35,027 nt of DNA, from contig JAFIFA010000214.1 of NCBI GenBank assembly GCA_020832225.1, forward strand, positions 1-35,027. The letters run 5' to 3'. A model generated the notes under the pieces. That model made no database searches. It saw only the letters and a program-made list of their open reading frames with translations, and had not been told where the DNA came from. Position numbers and translations under genes: made by a program. The DNA comes from Balneolaceae bacterium (lineage in GTDB: Bacteria > Bacteroidota > Rhodothermia > Balneolales > Balneolaceae). This document shows positions 6,808 to 14,704 of the stretch, piece by piece (within the stretch, counting starts at the first letter, position 1; every line of letters begins with the position of its first letter).

Positions 6808-7764
6808 TTATTTATCCATCAGGGATTTGAAGTCGTCCACGGTTCCGCGAACGGCTTTCTCTGATGCTCTTAAAAGTTCGGTTTCTGATTCGTCTAAATC
6901 AACCTCAATAATCTCCTTAATTCCACCCTTACCCAGTTTAACCGGGACGCCGAGGAACAGATCATTGATGCCATACTCACCGTTAAGGAGTGCACAGCAT
7001 GGGAAAATTCTGTTTTGATCGAGCATGATCGCCTCAACCATTTGCGCAGCAGCAGCTCCGGGTGCATACCATGCTGAAGTTCCCATCAGGCCAACAATCT
7101 CGCCGCCGCCTTTTTTGGTTCGTTCAACAATTGCATCGAGCTTATCACTGTCAATCAGTTGTGTAACGGGTATACCGGAGACGGTAGTATATCGCGGAAG
7201 AGGAACCATCGTATCGCCGTGACCGCCCATGAGCAGCGCCTGAATATCCTTCGGTGATACATCCAGCGCCTCTGCAAGAAATGCGCGATAGCGGGCTGTA
7301 TCCAGAATTCCGGCCATTCCCATCACTTTTTTGGAATCGAGCCCGGAAGCAGCGTGTGCAGCGTAGGTCATCACATCAAGCGGGTTGGAAACCACAATGA
7401 TGATGGTGTCCGGAGAGTGCTTCACCAGCTGCTCGGAGACGCTTTTTACGATATTTCCGTTGATCTCGAGAAGGTCATCTCGGCTCATTCCCGGTTTTCT
7501 TGGAATACCGGCGGTGATCACACAGACGTCGGAATCCTTGGTGTCTTCGTAGTTAACGGTTCCCTTGAGCCTGGTGTCAAATCCGACGATAGGCGCTGTT
7601 TCCCACTGATCAAGCGCACGCCCTTTGGATGGATAGAATGTTTTATCGTCTACTTTCTTCTCAAGATCCACCATCACAACTTCCTTGGCAAAATCACGCT
7701 CTGCGATGGTGTATGCTACTGTTGAGCCAACATTTCCACCGGCTCCAACTACAGTTACTTTCAT
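6808..7764 (-). CDS. mdh: Malate dehydrogenase (NAD-dependent)
   Basis: This enzyme interconverts malate and oxaloacetate with NAD in the citric acid cycle. It has 318 residues and belongs to the lactate-dehydrogenase-like MDH group. Visible motifs are the Rossmann glycine loop VGAGGNVG (6-13), the substrate loop IPRKPGMSR (Arg89, Arg95), VSNPLDVMTY (Asn127), and LDTAR (Asp155, Arg158). The catalytic histidine lies in GGHGDTMVPL (His182). An arginine at the first substrate site followed by KPGM is typical of MDH rather than LDH. A short insertion (about residues 36-47, KKVDDKTFYPSK) follows the NAD-binding acidic residue Asp33 and makes the protein slightly longer than the Chlorobium form. 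A purine-rich GAGGA lies about 10 bases before the ATG. Confidence 0.95.
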   Translation of the reverse strand: MKVTVVGAGGNVGSTVAYTIAERDFAKEVVMVDLEKKVDDKTFYPSKGRALDQWETAPIVGFDTRLKGTVNYEDTKDSDVCVITAGIPRKPGMSRDDLLEINGNIVKSVSEQLVKHSPDTIIIVVSNPLDVMTYAAHAASGLDSKKVMGMAGILDTARYRAFLAEALDVSPKDIQALLMGGHGDTMVPLPRYTTVSGIPVTQLIDSDKLDAIVERTKKGGGEIVGLMGTSAWYAPGAAAAQMVEAIMLDQNRIFPCCALLNGEYGINDLFLGVPVKLGKGGIKEIIEVDLDESETELLRASEKAVRGTVDDFKSLMDK

Positions 7765-7877
7765 TCTTTGTCCTCTGTTTGGGTTAGTATTTTATGATAA
7801 AAATCAGGTTGTCAGCAAGATCATTCTTTAGCTTTATAGCTCCACCCTTAAAGATAGGGGAAATTGCAGAGGGATAG

Positions 7878-7908
7878 AAAAAAAGCCCGAAAAATCACGA
7901 TTTACGGC
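7878..7908 (-). terminator. Probable terminator of the ddl-SBP-nadK operon
   Basis: On the minus strand, GCC and GGC flank an inner AAATC/GATTT pairing that overlaps the last codons and stop of nadK, followed by a run of seven T. The stem is imperfect and the inner loop is tight. Its position at the operon end and the T-run make a terminator likely. Confidence 0.4.
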
Positions 7909-8764
7909 GATCAACTCCCCACATCAGTTTGTTTCGGAGTGTTTCAAAATAGTTCTGACCCGGTAGCTGGATGATCTCAATCTCAAAGTTGCTCTCAGAG
8001 ATGCTGATGTCGATCTCGTTACCGGCCGGGATCGTTGTGCCGTCGCATGAGAAGAGCGTATGGTGCTCACTGTTTTCACTCAGAATCCGTAGCGTGCGAT
8101 TCGAGGGTAAGACCAGGGGGCGTGTGGTGAGCGTGTGTGGGTTGATGGGTGTGATTACCATCACCGGAGTATTGGGCATCACAATCGGCCCGCCTGCGGA
8201 GAGGTTGTACGCAGTGGAACCGGTTGGCGTAGATATAATCAATCCATCGGCCCAGTAGCTGTTGATAAACTCACCGTCATACTCTGCCCTGAGCGTGATC
8301 ATGGACGAGGTGTCTTTCTTTGCAAAAAGAAACTCATTCAGCGCATATCGAATGGAGCCGTCGTGCTGCTCACTTTTAAGCATTACCCGCCTGTCCAGAT
8401 TGTAGGTTCCATTCAGTACCTGTGTCAATGCCTTATCGATCCCGTCGGTTGAAATGTTGGCCATGAAGCCAAGCTTGCCTGAATTTATTCCGAGAATGGG
8501 GATCGATTCGCTCTTAACCAAATGAGCGGTATGCAGAATGGTGCCGTCACCGCCAATGGCAATGGCGATATCTGACTGAGAAATGGCCTCTTTTTCAGTC
8601 TGAGTTACTTCAAGGGCCGCTTTTTCGATCGCTTTTGGAAAGTGCTTCTGAAGCTCAGAAGTAACATAGACCGTTACCGGATTATCAGCACACCAGTTCA
8701 TAACCTCTTCGAGAGGCTCTTCAATGGAGTACTTTTCGGGATTGGCTAGAACGCAAAATTTCAT
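7895..8764 (-). CDS. nadK: NAD kinase
   Basis: This enzyme phosphorylates NAD to NADP, the only known de novo route to NADP. It has 289 residues, a normal length. Hallmark motifs are present in order: GGDGTILHT (71-79, with catalytic Asp73), NSGKLGF (94-100), NEF (143-145), DGLIISTPTGSTAYNLSAGG (173-192) and ITPINPHTLTTRP (204-216). The start overlaps the stop of the upstream solute-binding protein gene by 4 bases (ATGA), indicating translational coupling. It is the last gene of a three-gene operon. Confidence 0.95.
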   Translation of the reverse strand: MKFCVLANPEKYSIEEPLEEVMNWCADNPVTVYVTSELQKHFPKAIEKAALEVTQTEKEAISQSDIAIAIGGDGTILHTAHLVKSESIPILGINSGKLGFMANISTDGIDKALTQVLNGTYNLDRRVMLKSEQHDGSIRYALNEFLFAKKDTSSMITLRAEYDGEFINSYWADGLIISTPTGSTAYNLSAGGPIVMPNTPVMVITPINPHTLTTRPLVLPSNRTLRILSENSEHHTLFSCDGTTIPAGNEIDISISESNFEIEIIQLPGQNYFETLRNKLMWGVDRRKS

Positions 8765-10242
8765 AGAGATTCCCGGTCATTGCTTCGGACACGGATCTCG
8801 GCCGGGAACAACCTCCAGGGAACTGAATGTGATTCAATACCCATAATATTGGAGTGATGAAGTGACACAATTGGGTGCTGTGCTGTTAACCAGCTAATGC
8901 CTTTGGTGTTTGTGAATGAGTAATGCAGGGTATCAGTCGTTCTGGAGAAGAGTGCGGTCTCGGGGGTTGGTACACGGATATCGAGTAGTCTGAGCCTCGA
9001 ATCCGGCTCCATCACGGATGCATTTAAACGGCTGAGAATATGGCGTGTATAAGAGTCATCGGTATAGGTAACATAATATTCAGAGTCTGGGTCGCTATCT
9101 CCATTCTCCTCAAGCACATCCATGTTTAACTCAACATCGCCCATTAATTCAAGATCGTCTGTTTCAGTGTCCAGAAGGCGGCTTCTGAGCCAGGAGATAT
9201 CGATTTCTGCATTATCATTCAGGTAGAGAGAAGTAACCCGTTCACTGTTATGACGATTCAGCTCAAACTGATTGCGATAGGTGCTTCGGAGTTCGAACGA
9301 GTTATTTGCGACCTGTCTTAAGACCTGTGGGCCAACTTCAGGGATCCAGTCGATCTCGCCACGGGCAAATCTTTGGAATAGTCGCCCTTCATCAACGGAG
9401 AATGTGAAGTCGATCCGGTTGACGCGAGGACGGTCTGCCCGCTGCTCAGCCGCTTCACTATCGTCGAGGGTTAGAATGATGCGCTCGTCATTAAAAGAGG
9501 TAAAAAGAAAGTGACCGGTTCCTACAGGCTGGGTTTTGAGACCGTGCTCCCCTCTGTTAACTGCTTCTCTGGGGTAAATTGAGAGCAAGGGAGATGCCAG
9601 GCGCTTGAGGAAGTCGGGATCTTCCCGCTTCAATGCGATCAAAATTGTGCCGGAATCAACTACTTCAATTCCGCTTACTCCATCAACAACATGTCTGTCT
9701 GTGTCATAAACGTATCGCTGCTCGAGGTAGTAGTTCTGAAAACCGTGCACATTCATCAGAAGCTCGGCAGCATGTGGCGGGACATTGGGGAAGGCGGTCC
9801 TCTCAAGAGAGTATTTTACGTCTGCTGCGCTTATTCTACGACCAACTCCTGCAGGAAAGGCCGGGCTTTCATGGAAGAAGAGGTTTCGGTTGATGGTGAT
9901 CAAGTACTCACGCCCATCGTCAGAAACTTCAACCTCCTCAGCAATAACAGGTACAGGTTCTCCATCGCGATCCAGTGTAAATAGCCCGTCATAAATGAGA
10001 GAGATTACGCGCTTTGTGCTGAGGTTATCAGCGAAAAGGGGGTCAAAATTGGTGACTGAGTCGATCAACCCAACGGTAATCTGCTGAAAAAACTCCTCTT
10101 CATCATCGTCGGTGGTATCTGCCGCTGTCGTAGTTTGTGGAGAGGAGGGGACAACAGTGACGGTATCGGATGTGCCGCACCCCTTAAAAATTAAAATTGC
10201 TACAAAAAGTAGAAGAGTGGAGCGCAGTTTAGTTAGTGCCAT
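8761..10242 (-). CDS. ABC-type peptide/solute-binding lipoprotein (family 5)
   Basis: This 493-residue protein has an N-terminal hydrophobic segment and a lipobox-like IFKGC (Cys22), so it is probably lipid-anchored. A threonine/aspartate-rich linker (about 24-50) follows. The mature part matches the OppA/DppA-type extracellular binding fold: LIYDGLFTLDRDGEPVPVIA, then DDGREYLITIN, ISAADVKYSLER and a GTGHF segment. Such proteins capture oligopeptides or similar solutes for an ABC importer. No permease or ATPase gene is adjacent, and the C-terminal half is divergent and shorter than in typical OppA. The transport role and ligand are therefore unknown. It sits between ddl and nadK with a 2-base gap and a 4-base overlap, so it is surely co-transcribed. 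That context hints at cell-wall peptide handling, but this is inference. Confidence 0.75.
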   Translation of the reverse strand: MALTKLRSTLLLFVAILIFKGCGTSDTVTVVPSSPQTTTAADTTDDDEEEFFQQITVGLIDSVTNFDPLFADNLSTKRVISLIYDGLFTLDRDGEPVPVIAEEVEVSDDGREYLITINRNLFFHESPAFPAGVGRRISAADVKYSLERTAFPNVPPHAAELLMNVHGFQNYYLEQRYVYDTDRHVVDGVSGIEVVDSGTILIALKREDPDFLKRLASPLLSIYPREAVNRGEHGLKTQPVGTGHFLFTSFNDERIILTLDDSEAAEQRADRPRVNRIDFTFSVDEGRLFQRFARGEIDWIPEVGPQVLRQVANNSFELRSTYRNQFELNRHNSERVTSLYLNDNAEIDISWLRSRLLDTETDDLELMGDVELNMDVLEENGDSDPDSEYYVTYTDDSYTRHILSRLNASVMEPDSRLRLLDIRVPTPETALFSRTTDTLHYSFTNTKGISWLTAQHPIVSLHHSNIMGIESHSVPWRLFPAEIRVRSNDRESL

Positions 10243-10244
10243 AT

Positions 10245-11432
10245 TTATTTGGTTCCTTTTAAGCCTTTGATGCCCTTAACGGCTTTTTGACTCAGTAAGT
10301 TTGTTTCATAACTGAGAATTCGCCCGTTTTTCTCCCTGTGGCGTTCAAGCGCAATCTCAAGTAGTTCATGGATCAGTTCGCTGAAGGGGATTCCGGACTC
10401 CTTCCAGAGGTAGAACGAAAAGGATCCGGGTATGGTGTTAATCTCATTGAAATAGACCTCGCCACTATCGCTATTTACCAAAAAATCGAGGCGTGCAACA
10501 CCGCTGCAATCGAAAAGCTGGAAAATTCTGACGGAGAGATCCTGAATTTCCCGTGTCATCTTATCCGGGATGTCGGCCGGTATTTTACGGCTTGCTGATG
10601 CCATCCCTTTGGAACTACCCTCTTCACTGAGATATTTATCCCGGAATGAGAGCAACTCTTCGGATCCGAGCGGACGTTCACAGACGCTGGCCATACACTT
10701 CTGCGGTGTACCGAGTACTGAACAGTTGATCTCCATCAGTGGGGTAATTGCCTTTTCAATCAAAACGTGGGCATCATAACGGAATGCAGTCTCAACGGCT
10801 TTGATCAGTGATTTCCTCTCTTTTACAACTTTAACACCGATGCTGCTTCCAAGGTGAACCGGTTTTACCACAAGCGGATAGTCGATCTCTTCTGCCTGTT
10901 CTATGAGCTCTTTCTCGTTCTCAATCCAGTTCTGTTCAAGGAAATCGATTCCATCGGTAACGGGAATGGATTCAGCCCGGCAGAGACGTTTTGCCGTAAC
11001 CTTATCCATTCCGGCAGAAGAGCCGATAACCCCACTACCGGTATAGGGAACGTTGTAAAGTTCGCAGACGCCCTGAAATGCTCCATTTTCACCATCAGCA
11101 CCGTGAAATGCAGCAAGTACAGCGTAAACAGGGTATTCAGCAGGCTTTGAGAAGAGTCCTGTTTTTTCTTCCCTGAGTACAGTCTGCCCGAGTGAGTTTT
11201 TCGTAAAGTAGCATGGTGTACCCTTTTTTTCGAGTTGATCGAGCTTTTCATACTCTTCCAGTTCGAGAAGGGGGGCTCCGGTTAGCCACTGTCCCGATTT
11301 TGTAATGTATAGCGGTACAGGGTTTACGGAAGGATCTTCGATGGCAGCCACTGCCTGAAGTGCCGTGAGCACCGAAACCTCGTGCTCAGGCGAAGCGCCG
11401 CCGAAAGCAATAATGATATTCTTCTTATGCAT
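10245..11432 (-). CDS. ddl: D-alanine--D-alanine ligase
   Basis: This ATP-grasp enzyme joins two D-alanines for the peptidoglycan pentapeptide. It has 395 residues, longer than E. coli DdlB (about 306) because of an extended middle and C-terminus. Diagnostic segments are FGGASPEHEVS near the N-terminus, PYTGSGVIGSSAGMDKVTAK, the ATP-grasp VVKPVHLGSSIGV, GVARLDFLV and the metal/product loop YFNEINTIPGSFSFYLW. The INTIPGS.SFYLW form is found in one branch of the Ddl family, and D-Ala-D-Ala specificity is assumed rather than shown. It is the first gene of the operon ddl - binding lipoprotein - nadK; the start ATG at 11432 follows a short AT-rich upstream region. Confidence 0.88.
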   Translation of the reverse strand: MHKKNIIIAFGGASPEHEVSVLTALQAVAAIEDPSVNPVPLYITKSGQWLTGAPLLELEEYEKLDQLEKKGTPCYFTKNSLGQTVLREEKTGLFSKPAEYPVYAVLAAFHGADGENGAFQGVCELYNVPYTGSGVIGSSAGMDKVTAKRLCRAESIPVTDGIDFLEQNWIENEKELIEQAEEIDYPLVVKPVHLGSSIGVKVVKERKSLIKAVETAFRYDAHVLIEKAITPLMEINCSVLGTPQKCMASVCERPLGSEELLSFRDKYLSEEGSSKGMASASRKIPADIPDKMTREIQDLSVRIFQLFDCSGVARLDFLVNSDSGEVYFNEINTIPGSFSFYLWKESGIPFSELIHELLEIALERHREKNGRILSYETNLLSQKAVKGIKGLKGTK

Positions 11433-11653
11433 AGTCAGTTTTTGTATGAAAATGATGATACAAAGTTCACTCTATAAATCACAGTTTGTTGCAGGTATCC
11501 TTTTTGTCACTATTTAATTTCTCGGCAAACATATTGCAGCATATGACTGCACCGCAAAAAAGTGTTAACTTGCTCTTACAGAAAAAACATGTCGGGAATT
11601 ATCTTTTTGAAGAAAACAGTGTAACATCACCTCGCTCGGGTGCCTTGCCAAAT

Positions 11654-12031
11654 ATGGAGAAACAGAAAATTTTAGTGGTCGAAGATGAGGAGATGACGGC
11701 CAGACTGATCATCTACAGATTGAAAGCATTAGGTTACGATGTGTCTCATGCCAGGGATGGCGTGGAGGGGATGGGGCAGATAAAAAAAATACGCCCCGAT
11801 CTGGTTGTTCTCGATATCATGCTTCCCGGTCTCTCCGGTTTTGAAATATTGGAGGAGCTGAAAGCGGATCCGGAGTTCGATTCGAGTGGCATCAAGGTTC
11901 TGATGTTGACCAATAAAAAGAGCAGCGGTGATGTTTCGCGTGGCTTTAATCTTGGTGCGATGGAGTATGTTTCAAAACCGTTCAAAATGGAGGAGTTTCT
12001 CCTGAGAATGGACCGTGTTCTGAAAACCTGA
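11654..12031 (+). CDS. Single-domain response regulator (receiver only)
   Basis: This 125-residue CheY-like receiver has no output domain. The acidic pocket is EDEE (10-13), the phosphoacceptor is Asp54 in LVVLDIMLPGLSG, the switch threonine is in MLTNK and the conserved lysine is in YVSKPF. The frame is open upstream to 11486, but that part lacks protein-like features, and MEKQKILVVEDEE is the typical start. Partner proteins must carry the output. The gene lies 7 bases before a membrane-anchored helical-repeat protein that is coupled to a glycosyltransferase, so control of polysaccharide synthesis is a reasonable inference. No cognate kinase is adjacent; a HisKA_2 kinase lies about 21 kb away. 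Confidence 0.9.
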   Translation: MEKQKILVVEDEEMTARLIIYRLKALGYDVSHARDGVEGMGQIKKIRPDLVVLDIMLPGLSGFEILEELKADPEFDSSGIKVLMLTNKKSSGDVSRGFNLGAMEYVSKPFKMEEFLLRMDRVLKT

Positions 12032-12038
12032 CCCTGCT

Positions 12039-13154
12039 TTGATCGAATTCTTCACAACCTACGCAGAGAGAATCATTCTTGTGGTTCTCATACTGCTGAT
12101 TCTTGTATCGCTTGTCGTGTTTTCAGGGGCTGTAATGAGCCGGTGGCTGCTCAATCGCAATATCAAACGAAGGGAGAGAATTCGCATCTACTTCGGAGAC
12201 CTGGTAATCCGATATATCTCCGGCGATCTGAGCTTTGAAAAGCTTAAGAGGCAGCTCCATACCGTTACGGACTACATTATTCTTCTTGAGGTGGTTAACC
12301 GGCTCGATCTGGTACTGGAGGGCGAGGAAGAGAGAAGGCTGAAGCGTCTGCTGAACCTGAAGCGCATTCGTGAGTACTTTACGAAACAGTTTGAGAATGG
12401 TAAACCGCTGGATGCTGCCAGGGCTTGTCTCTATTTTTCGAGACAGAGAAAAGTGAAAGAGTCACTGCTGCCGAGAATTGCGGAAAAAACGGTCGATACT
12501 GTGCCGGCCATGGCATATTCGGCCGGTATGGCTATCATGGTGCATGGAAACGCTGCGCAGAAGAAGGTGGTGATCCACAACTTGATGAAGAACAGGGGTA
12601 TATCGAATCAGGCTATGAGCGATCTCATAAAGGCGTTTCAGAGTCATACCACCGACGATCGTGTTGCCGAAGGGGAACTCCTGATGGATTTGATTGCCGC
12701 GCGGAGCTACTCTCCGGAAAGAACCGCTCTTATGATTCGCGCATTGGGAGAGCTCGGTTTCTATGAGAGTGCCGGTTTTTTACTGAATGAATTTGAAGAG
12801 CTTGATGCAGATGATCACGACTGGCTAATAACCGAAGCGCTTATCGACGTGCTAACTGCATTTGGTATGCATGAGATTCAGTCCAAGGTGAGGGAGTGTT
12901 TTGTTGCCTCCTCTTACAATATTGTGCGACGCGCCTCGGCACGGGCTCTTGGGGTTTTTCCTGAGAAAATGAATGTTCATCATTTGGAGTGGTTGCTGGC
13001 AGATTCTGATTTCTATGTGCGGTTCGATGCCGCAAAATCACTAATCGACGGACACGGAATTGATCCGGATGAGCTGAATGTTGTGGCCCTCAGCGAGAGG
13101 GAGTGGAAAGAGCTGAAAGGTGAAATCATGGAATCGATAAAGGAGACAGCATGA
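12039..13154 (+). CDS. Membrane-anchored HEAT-like helical-repeat protein
   Basis: This 371-residue protein is best read from a TTG at 12039, because that start supplies the N-terminal membrane helix (about residues 12-33, ERIILVVLILLILVSLVVF). The first in-frame ATG, at 12135, would cut it. The rest is predicted cytoplasmic and almost all alpha-helical, with paired helices typical of HEAT/armadillo repeats. The clearest are NIVRRASARALGVFP and DFYVRFDAAKSLIDG near the C-terminus. Such repeats act as protein scaffolds. The gene lies between a lone receiver and a processive glycosyltransferase, with a 4-base overlap to the latter. It may relay the receiver's state to the enzyme at the membrane; this is inference. 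No catalytic motif is visible. Confidence 0.7.
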   Translation: MIEFFTTYAERIILVVLILLILVSLVVFSGAVMSRWLLNRNIKRRERIRIYFGDLVIRYISGDLSFEKLKRQLHTVTDYIILLEVVNRLDLVLEGEEERRLKRLLNLKRIREYFTKQFENGKPLDAARACLYFSRQRKVKESLLPRIAEKTVDTVPAMAYSAGMAIMVHGNAAQKKVVIHNLMKNRGISNQAMSDLIKAFQSHTTDDRVAEGELLMDLIAARSYSPERTALMIRALGELGFYESAGFLLNEFEELDADDHDWLITEALIDVLTAFGMHEIQSKVRECFVASSYNIVRRASARALGVFPEKMNVHHLEWLLADSDFYVRFDAAKSLIDGHGIDPDELNVVALSEREWKELKGEIMESIKETA

Positions 13155-14560
13155 GCGATATTGGAGTTAACATTCTGCTCGGCGCCAATATATTCTTCTT
13201 TCTCTATTTCCTCTATGTGAATGGAGCGTATATCGTTCTGATGCTCTTTTCCTTTATTCAGACAAAGAAAGCCAAAAAAGAGAGCGAAATTTTTCAGCTA
13301 AGCGGTCTCTACGATACCGGCCTCTACAAGTCGATCTCTATTTTGGCACCTGCCTACAATGAGGAGGCGAGTATCATTGAGTCGACCAGAGCGCTTCTTA
13401 ATCTCGAGTTTTCGGACTATGAAGTGATCGTTATCAACGATGGGAGTAAAGACTCCACGCTCGAAAAGCTTATAGGGCACTTCGGTTTGAAGAAGATCGA
13501 TAGATATGTGCCACATAACCTTGAAGCCAAGGATGTGCGGGCAGTTTACGGCTCCCGACGATACCCCAGCCTGTTTGTGGTGGATAAGGTAAATGGGGGG
13601 AAGGCTGATGCATTGAATGCGGGAATTAATGTTTCGCGCAAAGATCTGATCTGTGCCGTCGACTCAGACACCCTGCTGGAGCCTACCGTTCTAAAGCAGA
13701 TGCTGATGGCATTTGTCTCGAATCCCGATACAGTTGCCGTTGGCGGCGTAGTGCGTGTAGCAAACGGCTGCACCTTTGAGAATGGCGGTGTAAAGAGTGT
13801 GAGAGTACCTGATTCAGTGATCGGCAGGATCCAGGCTGTGGAGTATCTGAGGGCATTTCTCTTTGGCCGTACTGGCTGGGACTATTTTGACAGCCTTCTG
13901 ATTATATCAGGCGCATTCGGTGTTTTTGACAGAAAAGCAGTAGTGAAAGTTGGGGGTTACCTTCACGATACGGTTGGTGAAGATATGGAGCTGGTTGTGC
14001 GGCTGCACAGGCACTATCGTGAAAAAGGAGAACCCTACCGGGTGCGTTTTCTGCCTAAGCCCGTATGCTGGACAGAGGTGCCGGAGAACTGGACAACGCT
14101 TGGCAAACAGCGAAACCGCTGGCATCGGGGCTTGGCGGATACACTCTGGCGCCATCGGAAAATGATGTTCAATAAAAAATATGGCCGGCTCGGGTTTCTG
14201 GCGATGCCGTTTTTCCTCTTTGTGGAGCTACTCTCTCCCGTTATTGAACTGGTCGGCTACGTTGTTGTGACGGTCTCTCTGATATTGGGGGTCATAAATA
14301 TTCAGTTTGCCGCTCTTTTCATTGCCGCGGCCGTGCTGCTGGGGATGATACTATCTGTACTGTCGGTGATGCTTGAAGAGCTCACCTTCCGTCGCTACGA
14401 TCGGTTGAAGGACGTAATGATACTGATACTCTACGCCTTTCTGGAGAACCTTGGCTACCGTCAAATTCACGCTTGGTGGCGTCTTCGTGGTCTGTTTGAC
14501 TACCTGCGCGGTAACAAGGAGTGGGGTGAGATGGTGAGAACCGGAGCCTTCTCCAAATAG
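13151..14560 (+). CDS. Processive family 2 glycosyltransferase, membrane-bound
   Basis: This 469-residue protein has an N-terminal membrane helix (about 8-35), a cytoplasmic GT-A domain and a C-terminal membrane bundle (about 340-440). The catalytic motifs of processive GT2 enzymes (BcsA, PgaC, hyaluronan synthase) are all visible: APAYNEE, VINDGSKD (Asp97), VDSDT (Asp171, Asp173), SGAFGVF, GEDMEL (general base Asp278) and the acceptor-site QRNRW (320-324). It therefore polymerises a beta-linked polysaccharide and probably threads it through the membrane. The sugar donor cannot be told from the sequence; PgaC-like N-acetylglucosamine transfer is one option. Its start overlaps the helical-repeat gene by 4 bases (ATGA), and the response regulator opens the same operon. 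Confidence 0.87.
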   Translation: MSDIGVNILLGANIFFFLYFLYVNGAYIVLMLFSFIQTKKAKKESEIFQLSGLYDTGLYKSISILAPAYNEEASIIESTRALLNLEFSDYEVIVINDGSKDSTLEKLIGHFGLKKIDRYVPHNLEAKDVRAVYGSRRYPSLFVVDKVNGGKADALNAGINVSRKDLICAVDSDTLLEPTVLKQMLMAFVSNPDTVAVGGVVRVANGCTFENGGVKSVRVPDSVIGRIQAVEYLRAFLFGRTGWDYFDSLLIISGAFGVFDRKAVVKVGGYLHDTVGEDMELVVRLHRHYREKGEPYRVRFLPKPVCWTEVPENWTTLGKQRNRWHRGLADTLWRHRKMMFNKKYGRLGFLAMPFFLFVELLSPVIELVGYVVVTVSLILGVINIQFAALFIAAAVLLGMILSVLSVMLEELTFRRYDRLKDVMILILYAFLENLGYRQIHAWWRLRGLFDYLRGNKEWGEMVRTGAFSK

Positions 14561-14609
14561 GTATTCGCTCAGGCCTAAAACGCTACCCTTCTTAAGGAAA
14601 ACTGTTGAA

Positions 14610-14642
14610 GCCGGGCCTCAATTCAACTTTTTGAAGCCCGAC
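14610..14642. terminator. Hairpin between convergent glycosyltransferase and carB genes
   Basis: GCCGGGC (14610-14616) pairs with GCCCGAC (14636-14642), with one G-T pair, around an inner TTCAA/TTGAA stem. It lies in the 144-base gap between the two convergent genes and could serve both as a terminator. No clear T-run follows on either strand, so the call is tentative. Confidence 0.35.
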
Positions 14643-14704
14643 TCAAATTTAAAATGGTCTGTAGAGGATGATTAGCATGAACAAGCAGTTCAATTCATCA
14701 GCGT

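Noticed and set aside
11486-11653. 56-codon N-terminal extension of the response regulator
   Set aside because: The extra part has no receiver features. The ATG at 11654 gives the canonical receiver start.
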